From NCBI RefSeq assembly GCF_000988205.1, contig NZ_LAYQ01000013.1, positions 1-64,000 of the forward strand: a stretch of 64,000 nucleotides of DNA, given 5' to 3'. Of the stretch, positions 47,718 to 57,343 are shown piece after piece (the first letter of the stretch is position 1; each line of letters opens with the position of its first letter). The notes under the pieces were generated by a model. That model was given only the letters and a program-made list of their open reading frames with translations, was not told the origin of the DNA and searched no databases. The DNA comes from Corynebacterium minutissimum (GTDB lineage: Bacteria; Actinomycetota; Actinomycetes; Mycobacteriales; Mycobacteriaceae). Position numbers and translations under genes: made by a program.

Positions 47718-48722
47718 TTACATTCCTTGGCGTAGTGCGGAGGTGTGGCAGGGGGCGTCGAAAAGCGCGAGGTCCTCGTCGTCCGTGCGCATGACGGTGA
47801 CAGAGCACCCAGCCATGTCCAGGCTGGTGACGAAGTTACCCACGAGGGAGCGCTCAATGGCGATGCCAGCCTGCTGGAGACGCTGGGCCACGCGGCGGTA
47901 GACCACGTACAGCTCAGAGGCCGGGGTGGCGCCCATGCCATTGACGACGACGATGGTGCGCTCCCCCTCGCTCAGCTTAAGATCTGCCAAGACGGGGTCG
48001 AGTAGGTGATCAGTAACGTCATCGGCAGAAACCAGTGGAATTTCCTTGCGGCCCGGCTCGCCATGGATACCCACGCCGAGTTCGACTTCGTCTTCCCCAA
48101 GGTCGAAGGAGGGCTTGCCCACGTGCGGCACCGTGCAGGCGCTCAGTGCCGCGCCCATGGTCGCGGTATTCTCCACTACCTTCTTAGCCACCGCTGTCAC
48201 CGCAGCAAGATCGTCGCCGCGCTCGGCTGCGGCACCTGCCAGCTTCTCTACCAACAAGGTTCCTGCCACGCCGCGGCGTCCGGCGGTAAACGTAGAATCC
48301 TCCACCGCGACATCATCGTCGACGATGACCTGGCTGACCTCAATATCATCGAAGTCAGCCAGCTCGGCTGCCGTATCAAAGTTGAGAACATCGCCGGTAT
48401 AGTTCTTGACGATGTAAAGAACGCCCGCCCCAGCACTTACCGCTTCGGTGGCTGCTTGGATTGCATCCGGTGTAGGCGACGTAAACATGGCGCCCGGCAC
48501 CGCCGCGTCCAGCATGCCGTAGCCAACGAAACCCGCGTGCAAAGGCTCGTGCCCAGAACCACCACCGGAGACAATAGCCACCTTGCCGTGTTCTTTCTTC
48601 TGTGCGCGGGCAACAAACAGCGGTTCCGTGTTGCGAGTCACAATGTCACCGTGGGCTAACGCGAAGCCTTCTACTGATTCGGCTACTACGTTGTCCGGCG
48701 AGTTGATGAGCTTTTTCATCAT
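47718..48722 (-). CDS. dhaK: Dihydroxyacetone kinase substrate-binding subunit DhaK
   Basis: 334 residues. It binds dihydroxyacetone covalently through His in the block GVGIHGEPGRKEI. SGGGSGHEPLHAGFVGYGMLDAAVPG and IVKNYTGDVLNFD are family signatures. With DhaL and DhaM it makes dihydroxyacetone phosphate using PEP from the PTS. AAGGAG precedes two adjacent ATGs (48722, 48719); either could be used. Confidence 0.94.
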   Translation of the reverse strand: MMKKLINSPDNVVAESVEGFALAHGDIVTRNTEPLFVARAQKKEHGKVAIVSGGGSGHEPLHAGFVGYGMLDAAVPGAMFTSPTPDAIQAATEAVSAGAGVLYIVKNYTGDVLNFDTAAELADFDDIEVSQVIVDDDVAVEDSTFTAGRRGVAGTLLVEKLAGAAAERGDDLAAVTAVAKKVVENTATMGAALSACTVPHVGKPSFDLGEDEVELGVGIHGEPGRKEIPLVSADDVTDHLLDPVLADLKLSEGERTIVVVNGMGATPASELYVVYRRVAQRLQQAGIAIERSLVGNFVTSLDMAGCSVTVMRTDDEDLALFDAPCHTSALRQGM

Positions 48723-48843
48723 CCATCTCCTTAGGTTGTCTTTGGCCTAGAGCACTCTTCTCACAATGCTGCCGAGCCTACCCTTCGCTGCTGGATGTTT
48801 CGCTGGAACCGTTGCGCCAACACCGTGGGCTACGCCCCCTTGC

Positions 48844-50472
48844 TTAGCCCTGCGCTGCTTTGCGGACCTGCATCGCACCAATAAAACCGAGCCCTAAGAA
48901 CGCAACTGCGGTCAGCAATGACCAACGCGCTGCATCACTCATACCGTCGCTGAGTGCTCGGACCAACACGGCAGTCTCCTCTCCGAAGGGACTGGCGGCA
49001 CCCTGCGCACGCAACCCCTCGATACTCGACCCAGCCGATTGACGCGCTGCTTCCGCTATTCCTTCCGCAGCCGGACCATCGAAGCCAATGGTATTAAGCG
49101 CCTTCGGCAGAGACAGCGCTAGCGAGACGGAAAAGACCGAACCGGAAATCGCGGTTCCCAGGGAAGAACCAATTTGACGAACTGTGCTCTGTGTCGCGGA
49201 AGCTTGGCCTGAGTTTTCCACGGGGATGTCACGCAAGACGGTTCCGGTTAACTGCGCAGAAGCGAATCCTAGGCCCACTCCATAGATCACAAGCGGCAGC
49301 GCGATGAGCCATCCGCTGGTGTCGGGACCGAGAATTAACGCGAGTATCAGAGCTCCGACGACCTCGAGGCTCAGGCCGATGAGTACGGTGCCAGGGGCGC
49401 CGAAGCGCCCAGCGACGTGGCGTGCGGCTGCACCTGAAATGAAGGCTCCGACGGCCATCGCCGCGAGCACAAGGCCGGCAGACATTACGCTTAAGCCCAA
49501 CGCATTAATGAGATATAACGGCAAGACGAAGATGATGGCGAACTCCCCGATGGCTACCGCACCGGCGGTGGTATTTCCCCACGAGAACGTCGGATAGGAA
49601 AATAGCCCCAAGTCCAAGAGTGCGGAGCGCTGAACCTTTTCGCGGTGCTTCTCCCAACGGATGAACAGCGCAAAACCAACCGCGGCGATGAGCAGCGCCA
49701 CCGGCACAGCGGATACCGGCGCGGTGGTAGGCCACGTCCACCCGAACACTGTTAATTCGGATTGCGGTGTCCACCAGCCAAGGCTGGGCCCCTCGATGAC
49801 AGCGAAAACAAGGGCCCCAAAGGCAATCGCGCTCAACTGTGCGCCGTCGACGTCGACTCCAGGGCGAGTCTCTGGGCTGCGGGTTTCCCGGACGGTAAGG
49901 ACAGCTCCACCGGCCACGATAAGGCCGATGGGGACGTTGACCAGAAAGATCCAGTGCCAGGACACCCACTGAGTAAGCGCGCCGCCGGCTAGAGGGCCTA
50001 CGGCAGCAGCGCCTGAGATGACGGCGCCCCAGACGCCGAATGCGGCCGCACGATACTTCCCGCGGAATACGGCGTTCACGGTGGACAGGGTGGAGGGCAT
50101 GATAAAAGCCGCGCCCACTGCCTGCACGGCACGTGCCGAGATGAGAATTCCCGCTGTTTCGGAGAAACCAGCCCACACGCTGCCTGCTACGAATACGGCG
50201 AGGCCGAGAAGGAAAGCTCGTTTGCGGCCCCAACTATCCGCGATTTTTCCTGTGGACAGTAGCAGTGCGGCAAGCACCACCGCGTAGAGGCTGTTGACCC
50301 ACTGTGCCTGGGTAATATCCAGGTTGAGGTCCGTGATGATGGCGGGCAATGCCACGCCGACGATGGTGCCGTCGAGGACGATGAGGCCCAGACCTACCGA
50401 TAAAACCGCAAGGCTTATCCAGTCACGGCGGGTTGGTGCCACCGTGCTGGATTCTGTTGTAGCCGCGGGCAT
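48844..50472 (-). CDS. DHA2-type (14-helix) MFS drug transporter, EmrB/QacA family
   Basis: 542 residues with about 14 hydrophobic helices. DGTIVGVALPAIITDLNL and WVNSLYAVVLAALLLSTGKIADSWGRK include motif D1 and motif A, and the central cytoplasmic loop is acidic/aromatic. These proteins export drugs or dyes with protons. It follows the DUF2871 gene by 2 bp and shares its promoter. Substrate unknown. Confidence 0.87.
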   Translation of the reverse strand: MPAATTESSTVAPTRRDWISLAVLSVGLGLIVLDGTIVGVALPAIITDLNLDITQAQWVNSLYAVVLAALLLSTGKIADSWGRKRAFLLGLAVFVAGSVWAGFSETAGILISARAVQAVGAAFIMPSTLSTVNAVFRGKYRAAAFGVWGAVISGAAAVGPLAGGALTQWVSWHWIFLVNVPIGLIVAGGAVLTVRETRSPETRPGVDVDGAQLSAIAFGALVFAVIEGPSLGWWTPQSELTVFGWTWPTTAPVSAVPVALLIAAVGFALFIRWEKHREKVQRSALLDLGLFSYPTFSWGNTTAGAVAIGEFAIIFVLPLYLINALGLSVMSAGLVLAAMAVGAFISGAAARHVAGRFGAPGTVLIGLSLEVVGALILALILGPDTSGWLIALPLVIYGVGLGFASAQLTGTVLRDIPVENSGQASATQSTVRQIGSSLGTAISGSVFSVSLALSLPKALNTIGFDGPAAEGIAEAARQSAGSSIEGLRAQGAASPFGEETAVLVRALSDGMSDAARWSLLTAVAFLGLGFIGAMQVRKAAQG

Positions 50473-50474
50473 AG

Positions 50475-50921
50475 CTAGGCGCTCACAGAAGTTGCGGCGG
50501 CAGGGTTAGCGGGCTCGTTCAATGCGCGGCCAAGTGCGACGAGGAAGAGTGCCAGACCCACCGTAATGAAGATGTGTCCGAGGCCGGCGATTCCGGCGAT
50601 CATCGCGGTCGATTCCTCCCCCAGCACAGTTAAGCTACCGTGCCAGATGAGCATTCCAACGGTAAGCACAACGCCAATGTTGTAGAACCAGAAAAAGGAG
50701 TTAAAAAGCTTCTTGTTGCGGGACACGGCGAAGACCTTGTCCACCACAAGGAAGATGAGGAACATCATGAACCCCAGCGCCAAGAGGTGGGTGTGGGCCA
50801 CTCCTAGCTGGGTGAACTGTCCCTCCGGGAAATCGTTCGCGCGCGTGAACTCGCGGTAGAACACGCCGGCGCTCAACCCCATGACAAGGTAGAAGATGGC
50901 TGCTCTATAGAGGGACTGCAT
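50475..50921 (-). CDS. DUF2871 four-helix membrane protein
   Basis: 148 residues from ATG 50921 (GGAAGGA upstream). Four helices: AAIFYLVMGLSAGVFYREF, HTHLLALGFMMFLIFLVVD, FFWFYNIGVVLTVGMLIW and LGHIFITVGLALFLVALG. The HTH and GHIF residues are typical of DUF2871, an uncharacterised family that recalls heme-copper oxidase-like bundles. It is the first gene of a two-gene unit with the MFS exporter. Confidence 0.8.
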   Translation of the reverse strand: MQSLYRAAIFYLVMGLSAGVFYREFTRANDFPEGQFTQLGVAHTHLLALGFMMFLIFLVVDKVFAVSRNKKLFNSFFWFYNIGVVLTVGMLIWHGSLTVLGEESTAMIAGIAGLGHIFITVGLALFLVALGRALNEPANPAAATSVSA

Positions 50922-51037
50922 TGTGTGTTCCTTCCTAGCCACGCTGCTGTGGCGATTGCGTCGAGGATGGTGATTGGCCTTTAGACCATCTGCTATCCAT
51001 CCTGCTTCGCGCTCACAGCGTTTCCATCGCGTAGCCG

Positions 51038-51067
51038 GTTGAGTTTCTCATCAACCAACTAGTTGAT
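51038..51067. promoter_or_regulatory. Operator-like cluster of GTTGA half-sites upstream of the DUF2871-MFS unit
   Basis: GGTTGA (51038-51043) and TCAACC (51051-51056) are inverted around 7 bp; the right arm overlaps ATCAAC (51050-51055), which pairs with GTTGAT (51062-51067), and CAACTAGTTG (51056-51065) is a perfect palindrome. The density of GTTGA half-sites in 30 bp resembles MarR or TetR family operators. No regulator gene is adjacent. It lies about 120 bp upstream of the DUF2871 start and just beyond the helicase stop. Confidence 0.45.
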
Positions 51068-51083
51068 AGCGCGGCCGCGCCGG

Positions 51084-52874
51084 CTACCACTTGCGCAGGT
51101 AATCGATGCGCTCCCGCAGCTGCTCGGCGTCGCACAACGCAGTCGGCGGGCCACCGCAGGCCTTGCGGGCTTCTGTGTGGATGGCACCATGCGGGCGCCC
51201 GGTGCGTTGGGCGGTGATAGACACCACCGTGTTGAGTTCTTTGCGCAGCGCGGAAATCTCATCCACCACACCTGGCTGGGAACCGGCGCTGCTTGCCGAC
51301 GCCTCTGCCCCACGCTTGGGCGCGTGTGGGGTGCCGTAGAGCTTGCGGTGTTGTTCCTCCGCTGCCTCCGCTGCCCGGCGCGCCTTCTCCTCTGCCTCTC
51401 GGCGGTCCAACTCTTCGGACTGCTTTTTGCGCAGGAGGTCCTTGACCTGATCGGCGTCGAGAAGCCCGGGAATTCCAAGGAAGTCTTCCTCTTCGTCCGT
51501 GATATTGCCCGTCGTGAACTGCGAGCCGTTATAAAGCAGCCCGGAAAACTCTGCCTCCGCGCCTAAGGATTCATAGGAAGGCTCGAGCATGTCCGGTTCG
51601 GACTTCTTCTTATTGGCGTCCTCGAGCAGCTCATCGTCCCAGCCATCCTTGTCGGGGTTTTTCTCCCCTCCCAGGACGTGGTCGCGCTGCTTTTCCATAT
51701 TCTCGGCAAGGCCCAAGAGCACCGGCACGGAGGGCAGGAAGACGGAGGCCGTCTCGCCGGGCATGCGGGAGCGCACGAAACGCCCGATGGCCTGAGCGAA
51801 AAACAGCGGGGTCGAGGCAGAGGTGGCGTACACGCCTACGGCGAGGCGGGGAACGTCGACGCCCTCCGACACCATGCGCACGGCCACCATCCACTCGTCG
51901 GTGGATTCGGAGAACTCCGCAATGCGCGCGGAGGAGCCTGGATCATCGGAGAGGATGACGGAGACGGGAGTATTGGAGATCTGCTTGAGGATCTTGGCGT
52001 AGGCGCGCGCGGTTGTCGTGTCGGTAGCAAGTACCAGACCGCCGGCATCCGGCATGTTGCGGCGCATCTGCATCAGCCGCGTGTGCGCCGCCTGCAAGAC
52101 GGTGGGGATCCACTCGCCTTTCGGGTCGAGGGCCGTGCGCCAGGCGCGGGCGGTCTGCTCCGGATTGAGAATATCGCCGAGCCGGGCCGCATGTTCCTCA
52201 CCGGCGCTATCGCGCCAGCGGGATTCGCCGGAGTAGCTGAGGAAGACGACGGGGCGCACGACACCGTCGGCAAGCGCATCGCCATAGCCGTACGTGTGAT
52301 CAGAGCGGGATACGAGGTGACCTTCCCCGTCCTCCTCGTAGCGCACGAAGGGGATCTGCGAGTCATCGGAGCGGAAGGGCGTACCAGTCAGCGCGAGGCG
52401 GTGCTCCGCATCATCATAGGCTTCCCGCACGCCATCGCCCCAGCTCTTGGCATCACCGGCGTGGTGGATCTCATCGAGGATCACCAGGGTGCGCCGCGCT
52501 GAGGCGACCGCACGGTGCTTGTACGGGTGCATCCCCACCTGCGCATAGGTCACCACGACACCGTCCATCGCGGGGTTGACTCCCGAGGAGTTTGTGAACT
52601 TGGGGTCGAGAGCTAGCCCTACGCGGGAGGCGGATTCCGACCACTGCACTTTGAGGTGCTCGGTGGGCACCACCACGATGACGCGCTCTACGGTGCGGTC
52701 CGCCATGAGCTCTGTGGCCACCCGCAGGGCGAAGGTGGTCTTACCTGCACCTGGCGTTGCCACCGCCATGAAATCCTTTGGCTTGGTGGCTAGGAACTTA
52801 TCCAAAGCCGCGCGTTGCCACACGCGCAGCGAACCATTATTGGCAAATCTCTGTGCTGGAGTCTGAGTAGACAC
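51084..52874 (-). CDS. SF2 DEAD/DEAH-box helicase (XPB/Rad25-like)
   Basis: 596 residues. Motif I is VATPGAGKTTFALRVA, motif II LDEIHHAG (DEIH), motif III LALTGTPFRSDD, and motif VI the QAIGRFVRSR block. The C-terminal 170 residues are charged, with a coiled-coil-like SEELDRREAEEKARRAAEAAEEQ stretch. A DNA-repair or nucleic-acid remodelling role is likely. Actinobacterial orthologues sit beside DUF3039 and DUF3099, as here. Confidence 0.85.
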   Translation of the reverse strand: MSTQTPAQRFANNGSLRVWQRAALDKFLATKPKDFMAVATPGAGKTTFALRVATELMADRTVERVIVVVPTEHLKVQWSESASRVGLALDPKFTNSSGVNPAMDGVVVTYAQVGMHPYKHRAVASARRTLVILDEIHHAGDAKSWGDGVREAYDDAEHRLALTGTPFRSDDSQIPFVRYEEDGEGHLVSRSDHTYGYGDALADGVVRPVVFLSYSGESRWRDSAGEEHAARLGDILNPEQTARAWRTALDPKGEWIPTVLQAAHTRLMQMRRNMPDAGGLVLATDTTTARAYAKILKQISNTPVSVILSDDPGSSARIAEFSESTDEWMVAVRMVSEGVDVPRLAVGVYATSASTPLFFAQAIGRFVRSRMPGETASVFLPSVPVLLGLAENMEKQRDHVLGGEKNPDKDGWDDELLEDANKKKSEPDMLEPSYESLGAEAEFSGLLYNGSQFTTGNITDEEEDFLGIPGLLDADQVKDLLRKKQSEELDRREAEEKARRAAEAAEEQHRKLYGTPHAPKRGAEASASSAGSQPGVVDEISALRKELNTVVSITAQRTGRPHGAIHTEARKACGGPPTALCDAEQLRERIDYLRKW

Positions 52875-52977
52875 GGTCAGCGACTTTCCCCCTCTAGTTA
52901 TCCCAACATCCCGCTCTTGTGAAGTTTTTCGTACGTTTTCGCTTTACGCCGACGCAGGTTGAGCGTCGACGTCAGAC

Positions 52978-53217
52978 TTAACGGCGGCGCAAGCTCTTGT
53001 ATATGCGCTCGCAGTCTGGGCACACGGGTGAGCCGGGCTTCGCTTGCTTGGTCACCGGGAAGGTCTCTCCACACAGGGCAACGACGTACTTGCCGTTGAC
53101 CGCGGAATCGAGGATCTGGTTCTTCTTCACATAGTGGAAGAACTTCGGGGTGTCGTCGTTGGTCGACGTATCCTCGCGGACATCAGGGCGTTCAATAGTC
53201 TTAGTCGTCGTACTCAC
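52978..53217 (-). CDS. DUF3039 zinc-binding protein
   Basis: 79 residues from GTG 53217 (ATG 53229 is also possible). FFHYVKKNQILDSAVNGKYVVALCGE and PGSPVCPDCERIY give Cys and His residues suited to one zinc. Conserved small actinobacterial protein of unknown function, between the helicase and DUF3099. Confidence 0.87.
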   Translation of the reverse strand: MSTTTKTIERPDVREDTSTNDDTPKFFHYVKKNQILDSAVNGKYVVALCGETFPVTKQAKPGSPVCPDCERIYKSLRRR

Positions 53218-53277
53218 GCCCCCTATCATGCCGCATCGGTATCGAAGTTGGCGAGTCCTGCAGCTACGCTAGTAGGC

Positions 53278-53739
53278 ATGACCCCTTCGAACTCGCGCGA
53301 TAACCCCCGCCATACCCCACGTTCGGGGCAGCGGCGCGGGCGCCGATTCGGCCGCGAGACGCACCTCATCACGACTGCCAAGCTCGCCCCCGGTCAAGAC
53401 CGGCATCGCCGCGAGATCATCTACTCAATACTGCAGTTTTTGCGCGTTCCATCCCTCCTGATAGCCGGGGCCATGGTTTATGTTTGGCAGTGGTGGATCC
53501 CCGCTGCCCTCGTCGTGGCCGTCACCTTCCCACTGCCCTGGATCGCTGTGGTCATTGGCAATGGTCGGGGTCAAAAGAAAGACAAGCGCGAGAAGGCTGT
53601 TTATAAGCCCGCTATGGCCCGGCAAATGGCGCAGGCCCAGCGCGAGCAACTGACAAGCCGGTCCCATGGAGCGCTTCCCGGCGCGCCGTCATCACACGAC
53701 GATACGGCGAAGCAAAACACCATCGACCACGAAGACTAG
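53278..53739 (+). CDS. DUF3099 membrane protein
   Basis: 153 residues from ATG 53278. A basic N-terminus leads to HLITTAKLAPGQDRHRREI and two helices (PSLLIAGAMVYVWQW, IPAALVVAVTFPLPWIAVVIGN), with a cytoplasmic Lys/Arg/Gln-rich tail. TACGCT ends 7 bp before the ATG, so translation is probably leaderless. Function unknown. Confidence 0.85.
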   Translation: MTPSNSRDNPRHTPRSGQRRGRRFGRETHLITTAKLAPGQDRHRREIIYSILQFLRVPSLLIAGAMVYVWQWWIPAALVVAVTFPLPWIAVVIGNGRGQKKDKREKAVYKPAMARQMAQAQREQLTSRSHGALPGAPSSHDDTAKQNTIDHED

Positions 53740-53781
53740 ACGTTTACCGTTTACCTCCCGAAGCAATGTAAGGACACTTTT

Positions 53782-55359
53782 GTGAGCACACAACAGCCTT
53801 CTCCTTTTGGCCCGGAGATGAACCCAGAGCACCCCGTCGCGGATGTCGCGGCCGACCTCGCCCGTGTCTTTACTGACGCGGGATTCACCGCGGACGGCAT
53901 CGCGGGACACTTAGGGCCGGAGTACACCGAAGCCCTACATCGCGGGGAGCCCGAGGCCGTGGCGCTGGGTGCTAGCGGCGACTCCCGTCTCGACCGCCTC
54001 ATCCGCATCTTTGTGTTGCACGAGCACGTGCCGGCCACGCTGCTTTCCGACGTCCTCGGTGCCCGCCTAGCCACCCAATTGCTTGACAGCGGTGTCGCGC
54101 TTACCGACGATCACGGCACTGTCTACGTGGCATACGACATTCGGCCGCACGTCATCGTGGGCAAGAATCGCGTGGTGTTTTCCGATGTTGATGCTTCCCT
54201 CGTGGACCACGTTCCTGGTCCCGAGCACGTCTTGGGTGTCGGCTCTGCCAGCCTTTCCCTACTTCATTCGACTCCCACTACTCCGGTGTCATCGGTGCTG
54301 GATCTGGGCACAGGCTCTGGCGTGCAGGTCCTGGGGCAGCTGGATTCTGCAGAGCACATCGTCGCTACTGATGTCCATGAGCGAGCCCTTGAGCTCGCCC
54401 GCGCTACCGTTGCTGCAGCGGACGCAAAGGAACGGGTCGAACTGCGCCAGGGTTCGTGGTTCGAGCCGGTACAACACGAGCGCTTCGACCGCATCGTGGC
54501 CAATCCTCCATTCGTGGTGGGCCTTCCTGAGGTCGGCCATGTGTACCGAGATTCCGGACTCAACCTCGATGGTGCTAGTGAGCTCGTGGTGTCCCAAGCC
54601 GTGGAACACCTCACCCCTGGAGGAACCGCGCACGTGCTCGCCGCGTGGGTTCATCAAGGCGAGGAGTCCTGGCAACAGCGGGTTGCCTCGTGGTTACCGG
54701 ACACCGGTGTAGCCGCATGGATCATTCAACGCGACGTGGCAGATCCTGCTCTGTATGTGTCCACCTGGTTAAGCGATGAGTCCGTGGATGTTCGCAGCCC
54801 TGAGGGAAGGGAGCGTTCGCGCCGCTGGCTCGAACACTTCCGCGAGCACGAGGTCACTGGCATCGGATTTGGTTTCGTAGCCATCCAGCGTATTGGGGAC
54901 GACGAGCCCTCGGACATTCTGGCGGAGACAATGTCACAGCCGCTCATTGGTCCACTCGGACCAGAAATAGAAGAGTATTTTGCGCGCGTCGAATGGCTGC
55001 GCGCTTTGGTGCCGGGTGAGCTGGAGACCAAGCACGTTCAGCTGCGCCCCAGTGTTGCTCGGGAGGACGTGGCCCTGCCAGATGCTGAGCTTGGCATGGG
55101 CTTTGAGCGCGAAGCGCTACGTTTGAGCCGGACCGACGGTCCGCGCTGGCAGCATGATGTCGACGAGCACCTCGCGGCTATCGTCGCCGGGCTTAATCCA
55201 CATGGGTTGAGCATCGGCGAAACCATCGAGCTTTACGCCGCCGCACAAGGCTTTGATGAGACCGCACTGGTGAGTGCTGCGCTTCCTGCCATCGTGGATC
55301 TCATCCGCCATGGTCTGCTGATCCCCACGGAGCTGCTAGCTTTTAGCAACACCGAGTAG
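53782..55359 (+). CDS. N-terminally extended class I SAM-dependent methyltransferase (HemK-like)
   Basis: 525 residues. The central domain has SVLDLGTGSGVQVL (SAM site) and IVANPPFVVG, the NPPF motif of enzymes acting on planar amides or exocyclic amino groups. The N-terminal 170 and C-terminal 170 residues are actinobacterial-specific. Possible targets are release factor glutamine, rRNA or DNA bases; not resolved. GTG 53782 has AAGGAC upstream. Confidence 0.8.
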   Translation: MSTQQPSPFGPEMNPEHPVADVAADLARVFTDAGFTADGIAGHLGPEYTEALHRGEPEAVALGASGDSRLDRLIRIFVLHEHVPATLLSDVLGARLATQLLDSGVALTDDHGTVYVAYDIRPHVIVGKNRVVFSDVDASLVDHVPGPEHVLGVGSASLSLLHSTPTTPVSSVLDLGTGSGVQVLGQLDSAEHIVATDVHERALELARATVAAADAKERVELRQGSWFEPVQHERFDRIVANPPFVVGLPEVGHVYRDSGLNLDGASELVVSQAVEHLTPGGTAHVLAAWVHQGEESWQQRVASWLPDTGVAAWIIQRDVADPALYVSTWLSDESVDVRSPEGRERSRRWLEHFREHEVTGIGFGFVAIQRIGDDEPSDILAETMSQPLIGPLGPEIEEYFARVEWLRALVPGELETKHVQLRPSVAREDVALPDAELGMGFEREALRLSRTDGPRWQHDVDEHLAAIVAGLNPHGLSIGETIELYAAAQGFDETALVSAALPAIVDLIRHGLLIPTELLAFSNTE

Positions 55360-55445
55360 ACCAAGTAGTTCGCGTTAGCTGTATCCTCATCAGCCTCCTT
55401 GCGTACTGAAAACTTCTCCACAAGAAAGGTTGTGTATCCCCGTCC

Positions 55446-55922
55446 ATGCGTGCTGTTCTCACCCGCGTTTCTGAAGCTTCCGTCACGGTAGAAGGCGACG
55501 TTGTCGGTTCCATCAGCTGTCCCGACACCGGCGGCATCCTAGCGCTCATTGGTGTATCTCGTGACGATGTCACGGCAGGCGCCGAAGCTGGTCCTGCCGA
55601 CGGGCCATCCTTGGAGGAGCGGATGGACACGATGGCACGCAAGATCGCCGAGCTGCGCATTCTCAAGGGCGAAACCAGCGTGGTTGACAGTGGAGCTCCA
55701 GTGCTAGTGGTAAGCCAGTTCACTCTCTACGGGCGAACGGCGAAGGGCCGCCGGCCATCATGGTCAGATGCCGCACCCGGGGACGCGGCGGAACCGCTGA
55801 TCCAAGGGGTTGTCGCTCGCCTGCGGAAGCGCGGGATCACTGTGGAGGAAGGTCGCTTCGGAGCCATGATGCAGGTCTCCTCCGTCAATGAGGGGCCGTT
55901 TACCGTGCTCGTTGAGGTGTAG
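55446..55922 (+). CDS. dtd: D-aminoacyl-tRNA deacylase
   Basis: 158 residues. It frees D-amino acids from mischarged t[20 protein letters not shown] starts the fold, and the chiral-selectivity motifs are SQFTLYG and [11 protein letters not shown]; the latter is a variant of the usual NxGPVT. The gene lies just before sigB. Confidence 0.92.
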   Translation: MRAVLTRVSEASVTVEGDVVGSISCPDTGGILALIGVSRDDVTAGAEAGPADGPSLEERMDTMARKIAELRILKGETSVVDSGAPVLVVSQFTLYGRTAKGRRPSWSDAAPGDAAEPLIQGVVARLRKRGITVEEGRFGAMMQVSSVNEGPFTVLVEV

Positions 55923-56061
55923 CCTCGGCGCGCCTCCCCCAAAATGGCCTAAAACCCACCTCGCAGACCGGGATGCGTGAACATTTTTCAAACCGTGGGA
56001 ACTATCTGCGCCGAAGGTCCGTTGTAGGAGATGAACCAAGCCGCAACTTAGGAGGCATGAG

Positions 56062-57057
56062 ATGGCCACATCATCCGCTGCTAGCGTCCAGGACGAGGAC
56101 GGACAGGAAGTTGACCGCGGCTCACGCCGTAACCAGACTAATGACAATCCCTCCGCGGACTTGGTCCGCGTTTACCTCAACGGAATTGGCAAGACTGCGC
56201 TGCTGAGCGCCGAAGACGAGGTTGAGCTCGCACAGGCAATCGAAGTGGGCCTGTACGCCGAGTACAAGCTCGCCAATGCCGAAAAGCTGACCCGCGCTGA
56301 GAAGCGCGACCTCAAGATTCTCGCCCGCGAAGGCAAGAAGGCACGCTCCCACCTCCTCGAGGCCAACCTGCGCCTCGTGGTCTCCCTGGCTAAGCGTTAT
56401 ACAGGCCGCGGCATGCCGCTGCTGGACCTCATCCAGGAAGGAAACTTGGGCCTGATTCGTGCGATGGAGAAGTTTGACTATGCCAAGGGATTCAAGTTCT
56501 CTACGTACGCCACGTGGTGGATCCGCCAGGCCATTACCCGCGGCATGGCTGACCAGTCCCGCACCATCCGCCTCCCAGTGCACCTCGTAGAGCAGGTCAA
56601 TAAGCTTTCCCGCATCAAGCGCGAGATGTATCAGTCCTTGGGCCGCGAGGCTACGAATGAGGAGCTGGCCGAAGAATCCGGCATCGAAGAGTCCAAGATC
56701 GAAATGCTGCTGCGTCAGTCCCGCGATCCTGTCTCCCTGGATATGCCGGTGGGCACCGATGAAGAAGCACCGTTGGGTGACTTCATTGAGGATGCCGAGG
56801 CAACCGATGCGGAGACCGCCGTGGTGGCATCCATGCGCCACTCTGATATTCGCTCCGTCATCGGCTCCCTCGAGGAGCGTGAACAGGATGTCATCCGCCT
56901 GCGCTATGGCTTGGACGACGGTGTTCCGCGCACCCTCGATCAGATTGGACGCAAGTTCGGTCTCTCCCGCGAGCGTGTTCGCCAGATTGAGCGCGAGGTC
57001 ATGGCCAAGCTGCGGGAGGGCAACCGCGCCGATCGTCTCCGCGAATACGCGCTTTAA
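56062..57057 (+). CDS. sigB: Principal-like sigma factor SigB
   Basis: 331 residues with GGAGG 6 bp before ATG. Region 1.2 is [22 protein letters not shown], region 2 [16 protein letters not shown] and [17 protein letters not shown], region 4 [22 protein letters not shown]. It lacks the long N-terminus of SigA. In corynebacteria SigB serves stress and transition-phase genes. Followed by dtxR, as in the family order. Confidence 0.96.
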   Translation: MATSSAASVQDEDGQEVDRGSRRNQTNDNPSADLVRVYLNGIGKTALLSAEDEVELAQAIEVGLYAEYKLANAEKLTRAEKRDLKILAREGKKARSHLLEANLRLVVSLAKRYTGRGMPLLDLIQEGNLGLIRAMEKFDYAKGFKFSTYATWWIRQAITRGMADQSRTIRLPVHLVEQVNKLSRIKREMYQSLGREATNEELAEESGIEESKIEMLLRQSRDPVSLDMPVGTDEEAPLGDFIEDAEATDAETAVVASMRHSDIRSVIGSLEEREQDVIRLRYGLDDGVPRTLDQIGRKFGLSRERVRQIEREVMAKLREGNRADRLREYAL

Positions 57058-57257
57058 GTTCTGTTTCATAGCTTGGCGCTAGCCATCGAGGTTCATCCCT
57101 CCTGCCCACCTAAATTTTGGCTGGGCTCGGGGAGGTCGATGCTCGGTGGCTTTCGTCATTTCTCGAGGGCCGTGAATCTCTTTGTCCATATCTTCCTATT
57201 CACCCCGCGCAGCGTGCAGCGCTGCGTGCGCTAAGCCCTGAAAAAATACGCTATTGT

Positions 57258-57274
57258 TTAAGATATTCTCTTAA
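57258..57274. promoter_or_regulatory. AT-rich inverted repeat upstream of dtxR
   Basis: TTAAGA-TATTC-TCTTAA is a perfect 6-bp inverted repeat centred 78 bp upstream of the dtxR start, in the most AT-rich patch of this area. It does not match a DtxR box (TTAGGTTAGGCTAACCTAA). It may combine with a promoter -10 region. Confidence 0.4.
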
Positions 57275-57343
57275 TACACTCCTATTACCGCGCCTAAACC
57301 TATGTGGCTACGGACCGCCGACAACGCAGAAAGGTAAGCCCAC

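Noticed and set aside
57058-57343. A DtxR box in the sigB-dtxR intergenic region
   Set aside because: No sequence close to TTAGGTTAGGCTAACCTAA was found; the inverted repeat present has a different core.
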